Below are positions 1-11,920 of a DNA stretch of 64,000 nt, piece by piece; position 1 is the stretch's first letter; each line of letters starts with the position of its first letter. The notes below the pieces were generated by a model. The model saw only the letters and a program-made list of their open reading frames with translations. It did not search any database and was not told the DNA's origin. Source of the DNA: Myotis daubentonii. Its lineage: Eukaryota > Chordata > Mammalia > Chiroptera > Vespertilionidae. The stretch covers positions 2,965,562 through 3,029,561 of the forward strand of contig NC_081840.1 of the NCBI RefSeq assembly GCF_963259705.1, given 5' to 3'. The translations under genes were made by a program, and so were the position numbers.

Positions 1-350
1 ACGGCTGGTGAAAATGTAAAACTGTACAATCAATTAGGAAACAATTTAGCAGTTCCTTAAAAATATAAACATATACTTACTATATGACCCAGACATTCCA
101 CTCCTTGATGTTTACCAGAGAGGGATGGAAAGCACATGTCCACACAAAGATTTATGCATGAATGTTTATAGTCTGTAATAGCCAAAAACTGGAAATTATC
201 CAAATGTCTATTAAATGATCAATGAATATGCAAAGCATATCATATCCTTAAAATGGAATAATTATCAACAATAAAAGCAATAAATTATTGATACATGCAG
301 CATCATGAATGAACTTCAAAATAATTACATTGAGTAACGAAGCCAGACAA
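1..350 (+). repeat. Old L1 3'-end fragment
   Basis: The degenerate L1M-like 3' end reads as ORF2 C-terminal and 3' UTR sequence (TATATGACCCAGACATTCCACTCC, GTAATAGCCAAAAACTGGAAA). It continues after the SINE at 351-571. Confidence 0.7.
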
Positions 351-571
351 CCCTGGCTGGTTTGGCTTAGTGGATAGAGTGTTGGCCTGCGGACTGAAGA
401 GTCCCAGGTTTGATTCCGGTCAAGGCCAGGGTTGCGGGCTCGATTCTCCAGTAGGGGGCGTGCAGGAGGCAATCAATGATTCTCTGTCATCACTGATGTC
501 TCCATCTCTCTCTCCCTGTCCCTTCCTCTCTGAAATAAAAATAAAAATAAAAAATAATTGTTTAGAAAAAT
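351..571 (+). repeat. Ves SINE
   Basis: Full tRNA-related head (CTGGCTGGTTTGGCTTAGTGGATAG is split by the A box) through the CTCTGAAATAAAAATAAAA tail; imperfect flanking repeat AGCCAGACAA / AGCAAGACAA. Confidence 0.9.
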
Positions 572-1020
572 AAAAGCAAGACAAAAGAGGAACTATTGTA
601 TGGTTCACTTCTATAATATTCTAGAAATTGTAAATAATCTATAGTGACAGAAAGCAAGTCAGTGGTTGCCTGAAGTGAGGGAAATGATCAGAAAAAGGGG
701 AGAGAATATTCTAAAAGGACACATAGTTACTTTTGGGGGTGATGTATATGTTCATTATCTTAATTGTTATGATGGCTTTATGGGTATATACATATGTCAA
801 AATTCATCAAATTGTACAGTTTAAATATGTGCAGTGTATTGGGTATCAATTATACCGAAATAAAACTGTAAAAAACAATAAATATATGTATATATATATA
901 CACACACATATACACTCACCATATGACCTAGCATTCTATTCTTAGGCATTTATCCAAGAGATACGAACACATATATCTACATTCTAGAACTGGAAAAACC
1001 AATCTATAATGACAAAAAGC
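572..1020 (+). repeat. Old L1 3'-UTR fragments
   Basis: Continuation of the L1M-like element (GTGGTTGCCTGAAG..., ending near 870 with AATAAAACTG), then a second L1 piece at about 910-1020 (ATATGACCTAGCATTC). A short TATA/CACA tract separates them. Bases 1020-1960 hold only possible faint MIR/L2 traces. Confidence 0.6.
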
Positions 1021-1960
1021 AAATCATATTAATTGCCTTGGATCAAGATGGAGGAGTAACTGCAAAGGGGCACCATCTGGAGAGAAAACTTTATAACTAC
1101 ATGAAGTTTCTTGATGGAAATTTTTCTATACATCCCAAGTAAAATGTGTTCTGAATTGCAAGTAGAAGATTTAGAAAACCGGTAACAATTACCCTTTACT
1201 GAACACAACTCTGCTCCAAGCATTGTGCCCTCCCCATACATTGCCTCTAGCCTTCCTAACAATCCTATAATGTAAGTGCTATTATTCCCAGTTTAGATTA
1301 GGAGGCTTGAACTCAGAGAAAAGAAGAAACCAAGGTCTCTCCATCAGTAAATGAGCACACCTCGGGCCTCAGGAATCAATCTGAAAGTGTCTTAATGTCC
1401 AGTACTCCTCACACAGCACACTGCCTTCTCAGTGCCAACACACTTCAATTGGGGATGACTTCTACTCGACTGAAATTTAAGAGAAAGACATTTGTTTCCT
1501 TAAACAAGTACTTCCTTGGACATAAGCATCTACTGGTATAATGCCATTCATTTTCCTGGGAGATGCATAACAAATAATAAGTACTCAATACATTGATGAT
1601 TTATCCTAAAGTAACTATTAGTTGAGTTACAAATATTTCTCATTATTAATATCTCTGATTTGGATGGAAAATTACACTATATAAATTAAAAAAAGAGAGA
1701 AATCACATTATATGACAGATTTGCCTTTATTTCTGACATGATTACCACATACCAAAGGATAAAGCCGAAAGTGGTGACTGTGAAAAACTAAGTCCGAACA
1801 CCTTCTTCATGCCTCCCATTGATTTAATGGTTGAATACCCTTTATGTGACCCTAATTCTAAGAAAGTTATGATTTTTACCACTTGATACAGTCAGCATCT
1901 TAACTTTTATTTCCAGATTTGGCTGCAGAACTCCCACTCTGTGGTATCACTAGGGGGCAT

Positions 1961-2026
1961 ATTTTAATTTTTTTATTTTATTTTATTTTATTTTATTTTA
2001 TTTTATTTTATTTTTTTTTTTTTTTT
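1961..2026 (+). repeat. (TTTTA)n microsatellite
   Basis: About nine TTTTA units followed by a T run, directly upstream of a Ves SINE. Confidence 0.9.
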
Positions 2027-2037
2027 ATGGGAAGAGA

Positions 2038-2279
2038 GCCCTAGCTGGTTTGGGTCAGTAGTTAGAGTGTTGGCCTGAGGACTAAAGGATCCTGGGTTGA
2101 TTCCAGTCATGAGCACATACCTCTGTTGCAGGCGCTATCCCCGCTCTGGTTGGGTCCCGTGCGGGAGGCAACCAAAGTGTCTCTCTCACATCAATGTTTC
2201 TCTCTCTTTCTGTCTCTCTCCTCCTCCCTTCCACTCTCTCTAAAAATCAATGGAAAAATATCCTCTGGTGAGGATTAAC

Positions 2280-2280
<1 letters not shown>
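2038..2280 (+). repeat. Ves SINE, GGTGAGGATTA-tail subfamily
   Basis: Head CTAGCTGGTTTGGGTCAG and tail AAAAATCAATGGAAAAATATC-type ending GGTGAGGATTA, a subfamily distinct from the GAAATCAATAAAA-tailed copies. A GA microsatellite (2287-2314) follows. Confidence 0.88.
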
Positions 2281-2319
<39 letters not shown>

Positions 2320-2412
2320 AGAAAGAAAAAGGAAAAAGTTCTGAAGATGCACTTTTATCCTGTCTGTCCCTGGAAGGTAAAGTGCAAAATGTTTTAAAAT
2401 TAACAGGGCAGG

Positions 2413-2632
2413 GGATTTTAGCTTGTTTGGCTCAGTGGATAGAGCGTCAGCCTATGGACTGAAGGGTCTCAGGTTTGATTCCAGTCAAGGGCACATGCCC
2501 AGGTTGCAGGCTGGATCCCCAGTAGGGGGCATGCAGAAGGCAGCCCATCAATGATTCTCTCTCATCATTGATGTTTCTATCTCTCTCCCTCTGCCTTCCT
2601 CTCTGAAATCAATAAAAATGTATTTAAAAAAT
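2413..2632 (+). repeat. Ves SINE
   Basis: Degraded first bases (TTTTAGCTTGTTTGGCTCAG) but complete body with CCAGTAGGGGGC and GAAATCAATAAAAATG tail. Confidence 0.88.
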
Positions 2633-3064
2633 TAAAAAATTAAATTAAATAAAAAATAAAATTAACAGTGCAAAGTGAAAAATAGTTTAAAAGTGACATA
2701 TGACTGTAAAAGTAAGCAACATCAATGTTAGATTTGGTAGATACATTAACCAATCAACATATTTAATGCATAATGTAAACAGCAAATATTGCTTAAGGTC
2801 TTTTGGTAAAAAACAAAAAAAACTATAAATCTGTAATACAAGCTGACCTTAATTATAACTCAGTTTAAAATGCTTAATTATAATTTGTGACGATTCTGAT
2901 TTCTGATAAAATACTACTAGCAAAGAAAGTTAGATATTTACCATAAACTTCAGCTGGTATACTTCACTTGTCTGTTACTTTATTAAATTATTGGAAGGTA
3001 AAATTAATACTGTTATCCTCTTTTAAAGTTTGACCTTTCCCTTGAGCATCTAAGTAGCAAGGAA

Positions 3065-3260
3065 AGGTGATAGAGGGAATGAACGTTAACTAGGTACCTG
3101 TTCTGTGGCAGGGGCTCTAAACGTAGTGCAACAACCGGAGGGAACAGAAATTACTATTTCCATTTACAGATGAGAAAGCAAGGGCTTAACAATCATGATA
3201 ACTTGGCCATAGTCACACAGATAGTACATGGTACAACCTGCCTGATTCTATTGCATATGA
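3065..3260. repeat. Probable MIR/L2-like relic
   Basis: Old mammal-wide repeat style sequence (ATTTACAGATGAGAAAGC, AGTCACACAG). Orientation not settled. Confidence 0.45.
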
Positions 3261-3305
3261 TACCAAAAAATCAGAAGTGGCTTAACCCACCTGACATTTT
3301 GGTTA

Positions 3306-3894
3306 TCCTACCTAATAAAGAGGGAATATGATAATTGACCATCACACCCTCACAAGATGGTGGTGCCCACAGCCAATAAAGCGGAAATATACTAATTGAC
3401 TGTCACCCCCTCACAAGATGGCGGCACCCACTGCCACAAGATGGCGGCACCCAGTTCTCTCAGCCCCTCCTCATCCAGCCAGAGTCCCCCAGTTCCCTCA
3501 ACCCCACTGGGGGGCGCAGCAGACACCACGCGCCTCATCCAGCCGGAGTCTCCCAGTCCCCTCAGCCCCACAGGGGAAGGCAGTTGGGGGCAATCAGGCC
3601 AGCAGGGGAGGGCAGTTGGAGGCGATCAGGCCGGCAGGGGAGGGCAGTTGGAGGGCAGTTGGAGGCGATTGGGCAGGCAGGGGAGGGCAGCTGGGGACAA
3701 TCATGCCAGCCGGGGAGCAGTTAGGCGTCAATCAGGCTGGCAGGGGAGCGGTTAGGGGGCTATCAGGCAGGCAGGCAAGAGGTTAGGAGCCAGCAGTGTC
3801 AGATTGCCAGAGGGATGTCCCAGATTGGAGAGGGTGAAGGCTGGGCTGAGGACACCCCCCACCCGTGCACGAATTTCGTGCACTGGGCCTCTAG
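3306..3894 (+). mobile_element. Non-autonomous Helitron (HeliBat type), about 589 bp
   Basis: Begins TCCTACCTAATAAAGAG and ends with the 19-nt palindrome GTGCACGAATTTCGTGCAC at 3865-3883, eight bases before the terminal CTAG. It is inserted between A (3305) and T (3895) without target duplication, as Helitrons do. The interior (about 3560-3780) has a roughly 30-bp GGGGAGGGCAGTTGG-type tandem that opens frames on the plus strand; these are not genes. Confidence 0.92.
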
Positions 3895-4036
3895 TCTTCA
3901 AATAAACAGCTACACTTTATTCTACTAAGAGGTATGTATTTACATTGCAGCAAAGTACAATAAAGAACCAAAATATCAACAACATAAAATATAGCTCGTC
4001 CTCCACGAGCCTGCAATCTGATAAGGAAAATGTATG

Positions 4037-4037
4037 T

Positions 4038-4080
<43 letters not shown>
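4037..4080 (+). repeat. (CA)n microsatellite
   Basis: About 20 CA dinucleotides with a terminal CG. Confidence 0.97.
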
Positions 4081-4082
<2 letters not shown>

Positions 4083-4339
4083 AAGAAATACAAAGTGTAA
4101 TTAATTTCAGGATGCAGCCACTAATGATATGGGAACTCAGAGAAGCCTGGGATCCAGGTGGTTTCAGCAGTCAGGAAAGGCCTTTCCTAAGGTGCAAGAT
4201 TACATCTGGATCGTGGGGATGGAAAATGCTGGGTAGGTAGAATGAAAGGGTGTCTCAGGATGGGTAAAAGCAGAGGTAAGGATGAAAACAATATGTCTAA
4301 GTAACAGTGAAGAAGCCAGCTTGACTGCTTCAAAGGACT

Positions 4340-4508
4340 GAAAGGAAACAACCCACGTATCCACCAACTGATGAATGAATAAACAAAATGTGATCTATCC
4401 ACATGATATAATACTATCATCAATAAAAAATAAAGTTCTGATACATGCCACAAAAGGAAGAAACTTGAAAACATGCTAAGTAAAATAAGTCCATCACAGA
4501 AGGCCACA
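4340..4508 (+). repeat. Old L1 3' end, left part
   Basis: Matches the L1 ORF2 C-terminal/3'-UTR style (CCACGTATCCACCAACTGATG, TACTATCATCAATAAAAAATA). It is split by the Helitron at 4509-4724 and resumes at 4725. Confidence 0.7.
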
Positions 4509-4724
4509 TCTATATATATAAAAGCCTAAGCGACTGGCCGACTGGCCAGTGGCTATGATGTGCACTAAGTACCAGGGGGCAGACACTCAATGCAGGAGCT
4601 GCTGAGCGACAGCAACTTTGCAGAGTGCCCTCTCACACTCCAGGACCTGCCAGTTTTGGCCAATCCCCGCAGGCCAGGCTGAAGGACCCCACCAGTGCAT
4701 GAGTCCATGCACCAGGCCTCTATA
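4509..4724 (+). mobile_element. Short non-autonomous Helitron
   Basis: Begins TCTATATATATAAAAGCC after an A. Near the 3' end it has a decayed hairpin (GTGCATGAGTCCATGCAC) followed by CAGGCCTCTATA, i.e. CTAG mutated to CTAT. It interrupts an L1 3' end cleanly. Confidence 0.8.
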
Positions 4725-4978
4725 TTGTATAATTTAACTTACATGAAAGGTTCAGAATAAGTAGTGGTTCCCAAAGGCTGGGAAGGTTGGGAAGCAGTGG
4801 AGAGGAACTGCTAATAGGTACAAGGTTTCTTACTGGGTGATGAAAATGTGCTAAAATTGATTGTGGTGATGGTTACACTATTCTGAATATACTAAAAACC
4901 ACTGAACCCTATACTTCAAATGGGTGAACTGTATATTAATTACATCTCAATTATGCCATTAAAACAAAATGAGGGTTC
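4725..4978 (+). repeat. Old L1 3' end, right part
   Basis: Continues the L1M-like 3' UTR (GGTTCAGAATAAGTAGTGG, CTGTATATTAATTACATCTC) to an A-rich end near 4978. Confidence 0.7.
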
Positions 4979-6406
4979 AATAGGATACCACATTACACAG
5001 CTAAGATGGAGTCACTTATGCTACGTTTAAGAGTATGCGATTTAGCTGGTATGCAAGATTTACCTAATGAAAGCAGAGCATACACACTTAAAGACTCTTC
5101 TCTAGCAAAATAATTCACATGTTTTAAGTACATTCCTAAAATATATGCCAAAATCTCAAAGGAGAGAGAGAACAGGGAAAAGATGTTGCAGTATGATTTT
5201 GACTAATCCACAAGCTGTGACTATTAGGAAAGTTGTTTTGCTTCAGTGCTAAATGCCACAGATGGGTATATCAGCATCATATTTATGCAAAACTGCAAAT
5301 TTGTCTGTGTCAAATCTTTAAGTACCATAATGTTCTAAACTTAATTGTGAAAATAGCATTAATAATTGATCTGCCACACTTTAGGGTAAGATAAAAAACA
5401 GTGTGATTTGTTTTTCATTGGATGACAGTGCTCTGTATATAATGCTTTTTTAAATATTAGATTCAATTTAAGTGTTATGAGAATCTCTACTAATGTAAAG
5501 CATTTCCTACTGATGTTTACTCACTTAACTCTAAATTCTAATTTAATATAATACTCCAAAATAGCCTTAATATACAAAATAATGGAGCTAAAAAGATAAA
5601 TCTGACATTCAAAAGCAGGGAGCAAAAAAGAACGTCTGGATACTAAAGATCCAATACAAAGGAAAAGGAAAAGCACTCAAAAATAACCCTGAAAACCAGA
5701 GAGAGAAAAACAGAACTCAATATTAGGTTCTACAGGATTGGGGAGTACAAACATTTTTTTAAAGGAATAAAATACATTTAAAATAGAAGGCTCAGTACAT
5801 GAGATCAGATGAGGCTTTAACAGAGGCAACCTTCCCCCAAATCCCAGGCATGAAAGAACCTTTCAAGCTGCCTTGGCCTAAAGGTGAAACCCCAGGAGGT
5901 GGTGAGATGTGAAGAATACAAAGGAAGAACTCAGCTGGATAGCCAGACACAACCAAACTACTGTTTGCCTTCTCAGCCACCTTGCAAACCTCCTTCAAGG
6001 TAGATGAGCCCTAAGAAACTAAGAGAGATGTATCAGATCTCTTTTTAAATTCTCCTGTTGAAGAATGAGAGGACCCAGCTGCCTCTATCAGGGCTTTGTA
6101 AGTTCCAGCACTAGAGGAAACTTATGTTCAGGCCTTGAGAAATACAGACAACTCAGAAGACCTGGTTCAGTGACAAACAATAAGAAAACAAATAAGCCAT
6201 CCTAAAAAAGAAGGCTTGTCACTGATATCTAGAATAAGGTATCTGCTGTCACAAGTAAGTAGAACAAGACTCTCCATTTCCTCATTGTAAGCCAGCGTTT
6301 ATACAAAGAAAAGAATTCAGGCGGAGTAAGACCTTATTTCAAATCATGAACTGCAGTATGTTAAAAATAAACTTATCCAAACTTTTTCCAATTGTCTACC
6401 TACTCC

Positions 6407-6408
6407 AA

Positions 6409-6449
<41 letters not shown>

Positions 6450-6451
6450 AT
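6407..6451 (+). repeat. (AAAT)n microsatellite
   Basis: About ten AAAT units. Confidence 0.95.
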
Positions 6452-7815
6452 AGATATAAATTTAAAAACTGTGGGAAAAGACAAGTGCTTGCCATGTTGG
6501 ACATGTTCATGTACTAACATGTTCATGAACATGTTCATGTTCATGGAATAATGTACTTCAAATATAACAATATCAAAATAGGTTAAATGTTGGAGTATTC
6601 TCTATGTAAACACCAAAACACATATTGTTAATGTTTACATAAATAAAAGTTTTCTTTTAAATAAACAGGTAGAGTTGATGACAGCATGCTACCAAAGACC
6701 ACCAATAACATCAACAGAAGGTCCAAGATCCAGAAACATTTTAAAGTGATAGAATTACTGGAGAGGATGCTCTAAATTGTAAACATGCTAAAATTTCGAC
6801 TAAACTAAGAACAGAAACCCAAGGTGCCACTAGTAGACTACAGGATATTTTTTATAATGGGTGCCATGGAGAGAGATTTATTTTTATATGATCCTTCGAT
6901 GAATAACATGGGACTAGAAACATAATCTATACACAAGAAAGAAGAACAAGTAACTTGCCAGCACCTGAAACTGGAAAAGTAGATCAAACCTAAGGAAACA
7001 AGGATGACAAAATATCCCAGAGATAGATAACACCAGTTTTCAAAATCGGATTCTGAAAAACTAAAGTGAAAACTAATTTACTGAAAGGGGGAAAAAAACA
7101 AAAAACCCATTGCACTAATTAAAGAAAAATTTTAAGACAAAGTACACAAAGTACTTTAGAAAAATTTCTGTTCCCTAAGTATAGATATGTTCATTAATGT
7201 TGGCCACATTTGCTTTTAAGAAGCTAAAATCACAATTTTTAAAATAGTTGAGAGAAATCTTGTAAATATTTACAATAAACATTTGCCTTAAGCAATTCTG
7301 TAGAGCTTGTGAGATGCCACTTAAATGAGAGTAGATGCAATTAAATTTTAAAATCCCTCAAGTATTATTATGAAGCTCACATAGCAAAAGTAATATGAAC
7401 AACTACCATATTTGCAGATTTTTTTTACATAGTAAATAGTATAGAAGGTTCACACTCTACAAGTAACTTAAATTAATCCCTGGATATTCTTGAGTCTCAT
7501 CTAAACTTATTGGATGCTATGCGAGAACCACTAAAGCTGGAAAATAAAAAAAGAATGAGCTCAACTCAAACCATTAGTCCTGTTCCTCCTCCAAGCAGTC
7601 TTCTTTAAGTCAGGTATCTTATTTGACTTCAGTTCGCAAATGTGTAAGACCACAGCTAAGTCTTAATCTAGGCGGGAGTAAGAGCTAAGACATAATTATG
7701 CCAAAGGACTGGGCTCCAGCGGTGCAGTGAATCGGAACATGACCGCAGCGGGGCATTTCCGAGAGCGTGGTCCACCCGGGGCAAGAGCAGGCGTCTCGGG
7801 GCCTTCCGGGAGTAC

Positions 7816-7889
7816 CTGAGCAGATAAACAGCCCTTTCGATGTCCCCGAGGTCCTCGTCAACCGTCAGTCTTTCTATTTCTTCTGGGGT
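7816..7889 (-). CDS. PPP4R4: PPP4R4 coding exon 2
   Basis: This is a 74-bp exon encoding TPEEIERLTVDEDLGDIERA then VYLL and the first two bases of a serine codon. It follows exon 1 directly in the known PPP4R4 protein. Acceptor AG is at 7891-7890 and donor GTACTC begins at 7815. The exon ends in phase 2, so the next exon (not in this window) must supply the last base. Intron 1 is only about 1.25 kb. I saw no exon 3 in 1-7800, so the gene continues off the left edge. This is the start of the HEAT-repeat regulatory subunit; no catalytic residues are expected. Confidence 0.95.
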
Positions 7890-9138
7890 CTGTCAAGCGC
7901 AAAATACAAGCCATGGACACAACGTGCATCAGCCTTGGCCCCCCGCCCCCCCCCCCGCCCCCCTCCAGGGGCCCTAGGTAACTGCGGCCGCGGAAGGGAA
8001 AAGTTTCACTGAAAACTAATCCAGCATCTGAGGGCACTGTCTCCAATTGTTGGGTTTGGCTTGAGGAGGTTTGGGTTTGGGTTTTGTGTTTGGGGGGGTG
8101 GTGTTGTTGCTGAACTCTTCTAGCGTTTAGATTGAAGCTTGAGAATCACCGTGTGGCGTCAGAGGAGTGCTGAAATCCATTTCATATGCATATTTAAAAT
8201 GTATACACACTTTTTATCTCTAATATCCCAAGGCTGTTTCTCCGGCATTTTCCACCCCAGGAGATGCTAAAAGGGGTGATGGATGAAGACTGCAGCCGAG
8301 TGGGAATGAAAAGACGAAATCTGGAGCTGGGGGGGGGGGGGGGGTGTAAAACCTGAAGCTGGAAGGAAACCAAAGGCTGGAGATGTTGAGGAAGGAGGGA
8401 GTGGGAGTGGGAGTGGGAGTGGGAGTGGGCGCTGCGGAGGGCCGGGGGCCGGGGGCCGGGGCCAGGTTTGCAGGCTGTGAGCGCTGGACCTCCGCGAAGC
8501 TGAGAGGACGATGACTCTGCGGGTGGGGGAGCCGCTGGGGGTGCGGGGCGCCAGTGCGGGGTGACTCCCTCAAGACGGGTGGGGGGCAGGTCCGAGGAGG
8601 GCCGTGGCGGGCTGGGGGGGGAGGACATAGGGTGACTCAGGGCGGAGGCAAAGGGTCGGGGGGCCATGAAGATGGGGTGAGGGCGGCCGGGATGCCTTGG
8701 GGAAGGGTGGGACCTGGGGCGCCTCCCGACGGGTGGGGGCCAGGATGGCGGCGGTGTGGACTGAGGAGGGGGCCGAGGGGCGCCGGGAGAGGACCCCGGA
8801 TAAGCCGAGGGGCGGCGGGGCCGACGCCGGGCGGACCCGAAGACGGGGCTCGGCTGCCGTTCTGGGGGCGGGTTGGGGAAGGCGCCAGGGGGGCCGAGGG
8901 CGTCCGGGAGCCGGGGACTGGCCCGGCCCGGGTCCGAGAAGAGAGCCAGGGCCCGGCCCTCGAGGCTGGGGGTCAGGCTGGGAGAACCAACCGGGCTGCG
9001 TCGAAGACGGGGCCCCGAAAGGGCCGGTTTAGGGTGACACGGCGAGCGGAGGAGGCTGAGGGGGCGCCGCAGGGACGGGCCGGGGTCGGGGCCGGGCCGG
9101 GCGCCCAGCGGGCAGCTCCTCCTCCCCGGGGCGCGCAC
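7890..9138 (-). other. PPP4R4: PPP4R4 intron 1
   Basis: Intron of about 1.25 kb with donor GTGCGC and acceptor TTGACAG. Its promoter-proximal half is GC-rich, with a run of G at 8330-8344, a GGGAGT hexamer tandem at 8400-8428 and GCCGGGG repeats to about 8460. Long open frames on both strands here reflect the low stop-codon density of GC-rich DNA. Confidence 0.85.
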
Positions 9139-9880
9139 CTTGAGGCTCCGGCGGACCGGCCTCTCGATGATGGTGAGCTCCTGCAGGTCCTCCGTGTAGC
9201 CGAACAGACTGTTCTGACTGAAATCCATCGCGGCGGCGGACGGCGGCGGATGCATGGACCGCCGGGCCCCCTCGCCGCCCGGGCCGGAGCGGCCCCCGGA
9301 TGCCGGACGCGCGCAGCCCCGCGGACGCCCGCCAGCAGGACTTTCTCCCGCTCTCGGCCGCGGGAACCTGGCGGGCGACGAGCGGCGAGCCGGCAGCTAG
9401 AGAGGGAGCGCGGCCGCCGAGGGGGCGGGGCGGGCCGGGCAGGCGAGAGGGCGGGGCTAGGTGCATGGGCGGGGCTAGGCGCACGGGCGGGGGAGGGGGC
9501 GGGGCGGGCAGGCTAGAGGGCGGGGCGAGACGCGCGGGCGCGCGAGGGGGCGGGGCCAGGGTGGGGAACGTGCCACAGGGCCAGCCTCACTCCCGCCCTT
9601 TCCCCCGGCTTTGCGTGCTCGAGGGCCGGACGCAACCGCCTTGCGAAGTGCAGGCGGCCCTCGCGACCCCTTTGCGCCCACCCATCTCGGCTTCCAGCTC
9701 CCAACCGAGCGCGTCCCACCCCACGGCGCGTGCGCAGAGCCTTCCACTTGGCGCAACCGGTGGGGGCGGGTTGCGGGCGGGCTGGGGGCGGGCGACGGTC
9801 GGAGAGGCTGAACCAATGAGAGGGAAGCAAAGGAGAGGGGGTGGGAAGGGGGCGGGTCTCGCTTAATGGGCTGGACAGTA
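8380..9880. promoter_or_regulatory. PPP4R4: PPP4R4 CpG-island promoter
   Basis: A dense CpG region surrounds PPP4R4 exon 1. Upstream of the ATG (higher coordinates) there is a cluster of GGGCGGGG GC boxes between about 9420 and 9570, an NRF1-like GCGCGTGCGCAG at 9726-9737 and a CCAAT box in AACCAATGAG at 9813-9817. No TATA box is evident, typical of a broad CpG promoter. The transcription start cannot be fixed from sequence alone but should lie between about 9256 and 9450. No oppositely oriented coding exon was recognised. Confidence 0.75.
9139..9255 (-). CDS. PPP4R4: PPP4R4 coding exon 1
   Basis: This exon encodes the first 39 residues of protein phosphatase 4 regulatory subunit 4, a HEAT-like-repeat protein that binds the PP4 catalytic subunit in the cytosol. 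Seen: it starts MHPPPSAAAMDFSQNS at 9255, continues through LTIIERPVRRSLK, and ends at AAG with a GTGCGC donor at 9138-9137. This matches the PPP4R4 N-terminus I know from human almost residue for residue. A second in-frame ATG (MDFSQ) lies at 9228. The next exon begins exactly in frame (phase 0) at 7889. The exon lies in a CpG island. The long open frame running past the donor to 8194 is intronic GC-rich sequence, not protein. Confidence 0.96.
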
Positions 9881-10480
9881 ACTTCCAGGGCTCCTGGGAC
9901 GACCCATCCCGCAGGCTGGCTGTGGACCCCGAGACCAGCCCAGCTCAGCGCTAGCCTTGGGGGGAGGGGTGTGTCCCCCAAATAAGCCAGGGCACCGCGA
10001 CTTGTGTGGGGATGATGGGGAAGGGGGCGTATGGGAGTGAGGTCCTGGAGGGGCTCGCATTTGGGAAAGGGCAGCGGTCAGGAAAGGACTCTTGAAGGGG
10101 AAGCACTTAAAGTGAATCTTAAACGATCGATAAGACTTTCCCAAAAGAAAGAAATAATAAGAGTAAAAGCCATTGCGGATCGAAGCCTGGGCGTGTTTGG
10201 GTTGTGGGACCTGCAGTCGGAGTAAGTAGACTTGGCGAGCCGGGAAGCCGAGCTTGGCAGGTGGGTGGGGAGAGGCAGGTCCATTATGCCAGAGGCCTGC
10301 CCTGGGCAGCCACCATGCGTCCTCGCTTTTGATTCTATTCGGAATAGAAAACGATGACAGGGCGACTGGGCGACTGTTTGGACGTCAGGAAGCAGTTATG
10401 TTGACGAAACTCATCAGCTCCTAACGATCAGCAAGGCCCCTCTCTGTCTTCTTTTTAACTTTGTTGTTTTCCACTCGTTC
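9881..10480. other. Unassigned intergenic sequence
   Basis: Shoulder of the CpG island grading into ordinary sequence; no exon or repeat recognised. Confidence 0.5.
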
Positions 10481-11920
10481 CCTCCTCACTCGCCCGCCCA
10501 TTTCTCTACCTCCCATGTGCACCCTCTTTCACATGTTTAGGTACCAGTACAAGTGTATGTCCTGAAAAGGTTTTGTTTGCGTATCTATTTTTAATATACA
10601 CGAATGGTCTTGTGCCAAGAACTCACTCTGTTTCTTGTTTTTCCCTCAGCATAATGCTTTAGAGTTCCATCCCTGCGGCTTTATAGATCATTATATAGCA
10701 TTAATTCCTACCACCAATGGCATTGGATTTGGGCATCTAACACATTTTACTTATCAATCCCTCAAATAATGGACAGTTATGTTGCCAGCAGTTCCTTGTT
10801 AACCACAGACAATGCCAGGATGGGATGCGTCCCTTACGGACCACAAGGAAAATGGAACTGCTGGGTCATGGCGTCTACAAGGGCTAGTTTCACTCTGCAC
10901 CTCTCTCTCCAGAATGACTGTCACTTGGCCCTCCCACCAGTGGCACATGAAGGTAGGAAGTCTCCTGTTTCCCTACTGTGTACAGTAACATTTGGTATTA
11001 TCCGACGTCCTAATTGACATCAATCTGATATTGGTAGAGTAATATCACAATGTAATTTCCATTTGTATTTCTTTGATGATTCGTGATGTTAATTATTTTT
11101 CCATAGATACTTAAGAACCATTGATATTTTTTTCCTTCTGTGAAGTAGCTATTGACATTCTTTGCCTCTTTTTCTGCTAGATTTCCTATTTTTTTCTGAA
11201 TGAATTGAAGGAGTTCTGCCCACGGACACAGACAATAGTGTGGTGAAGGCCTGGGAGGGGCAGGTGGGAGGTGGAAGGGGTCAATGGGAAAGGACAACAA
11301 AGGGGACATCTGTAATACTTTCAACAATAAAGATAATATTTTTTAAAGAATTGAAGGAGTTCTTAAATGTTCTAAATATGAATCCCTTGTCAGGTTTGGA
11401 CATTGCAAATATCCCCCAACCTTCCATGCCTCCTGTTAGCGTGGTTTTTGCTATCTTACAGAATAGGGGAAACCCTTAATTTTGGAGCAGCCAAATGCAT
11501 CAGATTTTAGCTTTGCAAAGTGTGGGTCTTGTTTAAGATCTTTTCTACGCACAGTCACAAAATATTCTCCTATTTAACTTCATACCTTTAACTCTCACAG
11601 TTAGGTCTGAATTCATCCCAAATAGGAATCGATATTATTTTCACCAAGGAGCCAGTTTTCCCAGCAATGCCCGCCAAGCAATCCATCTCTTTCCCACCGA
11701 TGTGTGATGGTGTCTGGATTAGATGCCAGATCTCCACAGACGCCTGTGTCTGTTTCTGAGTTCTCGTTGCTGTTCTGTTGACCTAGTCCTGTTCTTGCAC
11801 CAGTGCTGCGCTGATCTTACTGCTATAGCTGTGCTGCAGGCACCCTAATACCTGGTACAGTGGGTCCTCCCACTCTTTGCTCTTTTTCTTTTCCCAGTAT
11901 TGCCTCTGAAGTTCAAAGCA
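10480..11920 (-). repeat. Old L1 ORF2 3' region
   Basis: Antisense L1 sequence: TTTCTTTGATGATTCGTGATG, TGAATCCCTTGTCAGGTTTGGACA-like and CCAGTTTTCCCAGCAATG segments correspond in order to the complement of L1 ORF2. It is interrupted by a younger L1 tip at 11218-11347. Confidence 0.65.
11218..11347 (+). mobile_element. Very short L1 3'-tip insertion
   Basis: 130 bp of L1 3' UTR (ACAGACAATAGTGTGGTGAAG...CAACAATAAAGATAATA) flanked by a perfect 16-bp target duplication GAATTGAAGGAGTTCT at 11202-11217 and 11348-11363. The same 3' UTR is present at 21560-21700. Confidence 0.9.

Larger units (their letters stand above)
1..7815 (-). other. PPP4R4: PPP4R4 intron 2 (5' part)
   Basis: This AT-rich stretch runs from the exon 2 donor to the window edge. 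It is filled by old L1 3' ends, Ves SINEs and two Helitrons listed separately. Bases 5000-7700 show only scattered A-rich sequence and one AAAT microsatellite; I recognise no exon, RNA gene or conserved motif there. Confidence 0.8.

Noticed and set aside
8194..9255. 353-codon minus-strand frame starting with the PPP4R4 N-terminus
   Set aside because: Only the first 39 codons are protein; a GT donor follows and exon 2 resumes at 7889. The rest is GC-rich intron.
8554..9866. Long plus-strand frames across the CpG island
   Set aside because: Arg/Gly/Pro-rich translations with no family resemblance, antisense to PPP4R4 exon 1; explained by GC content.
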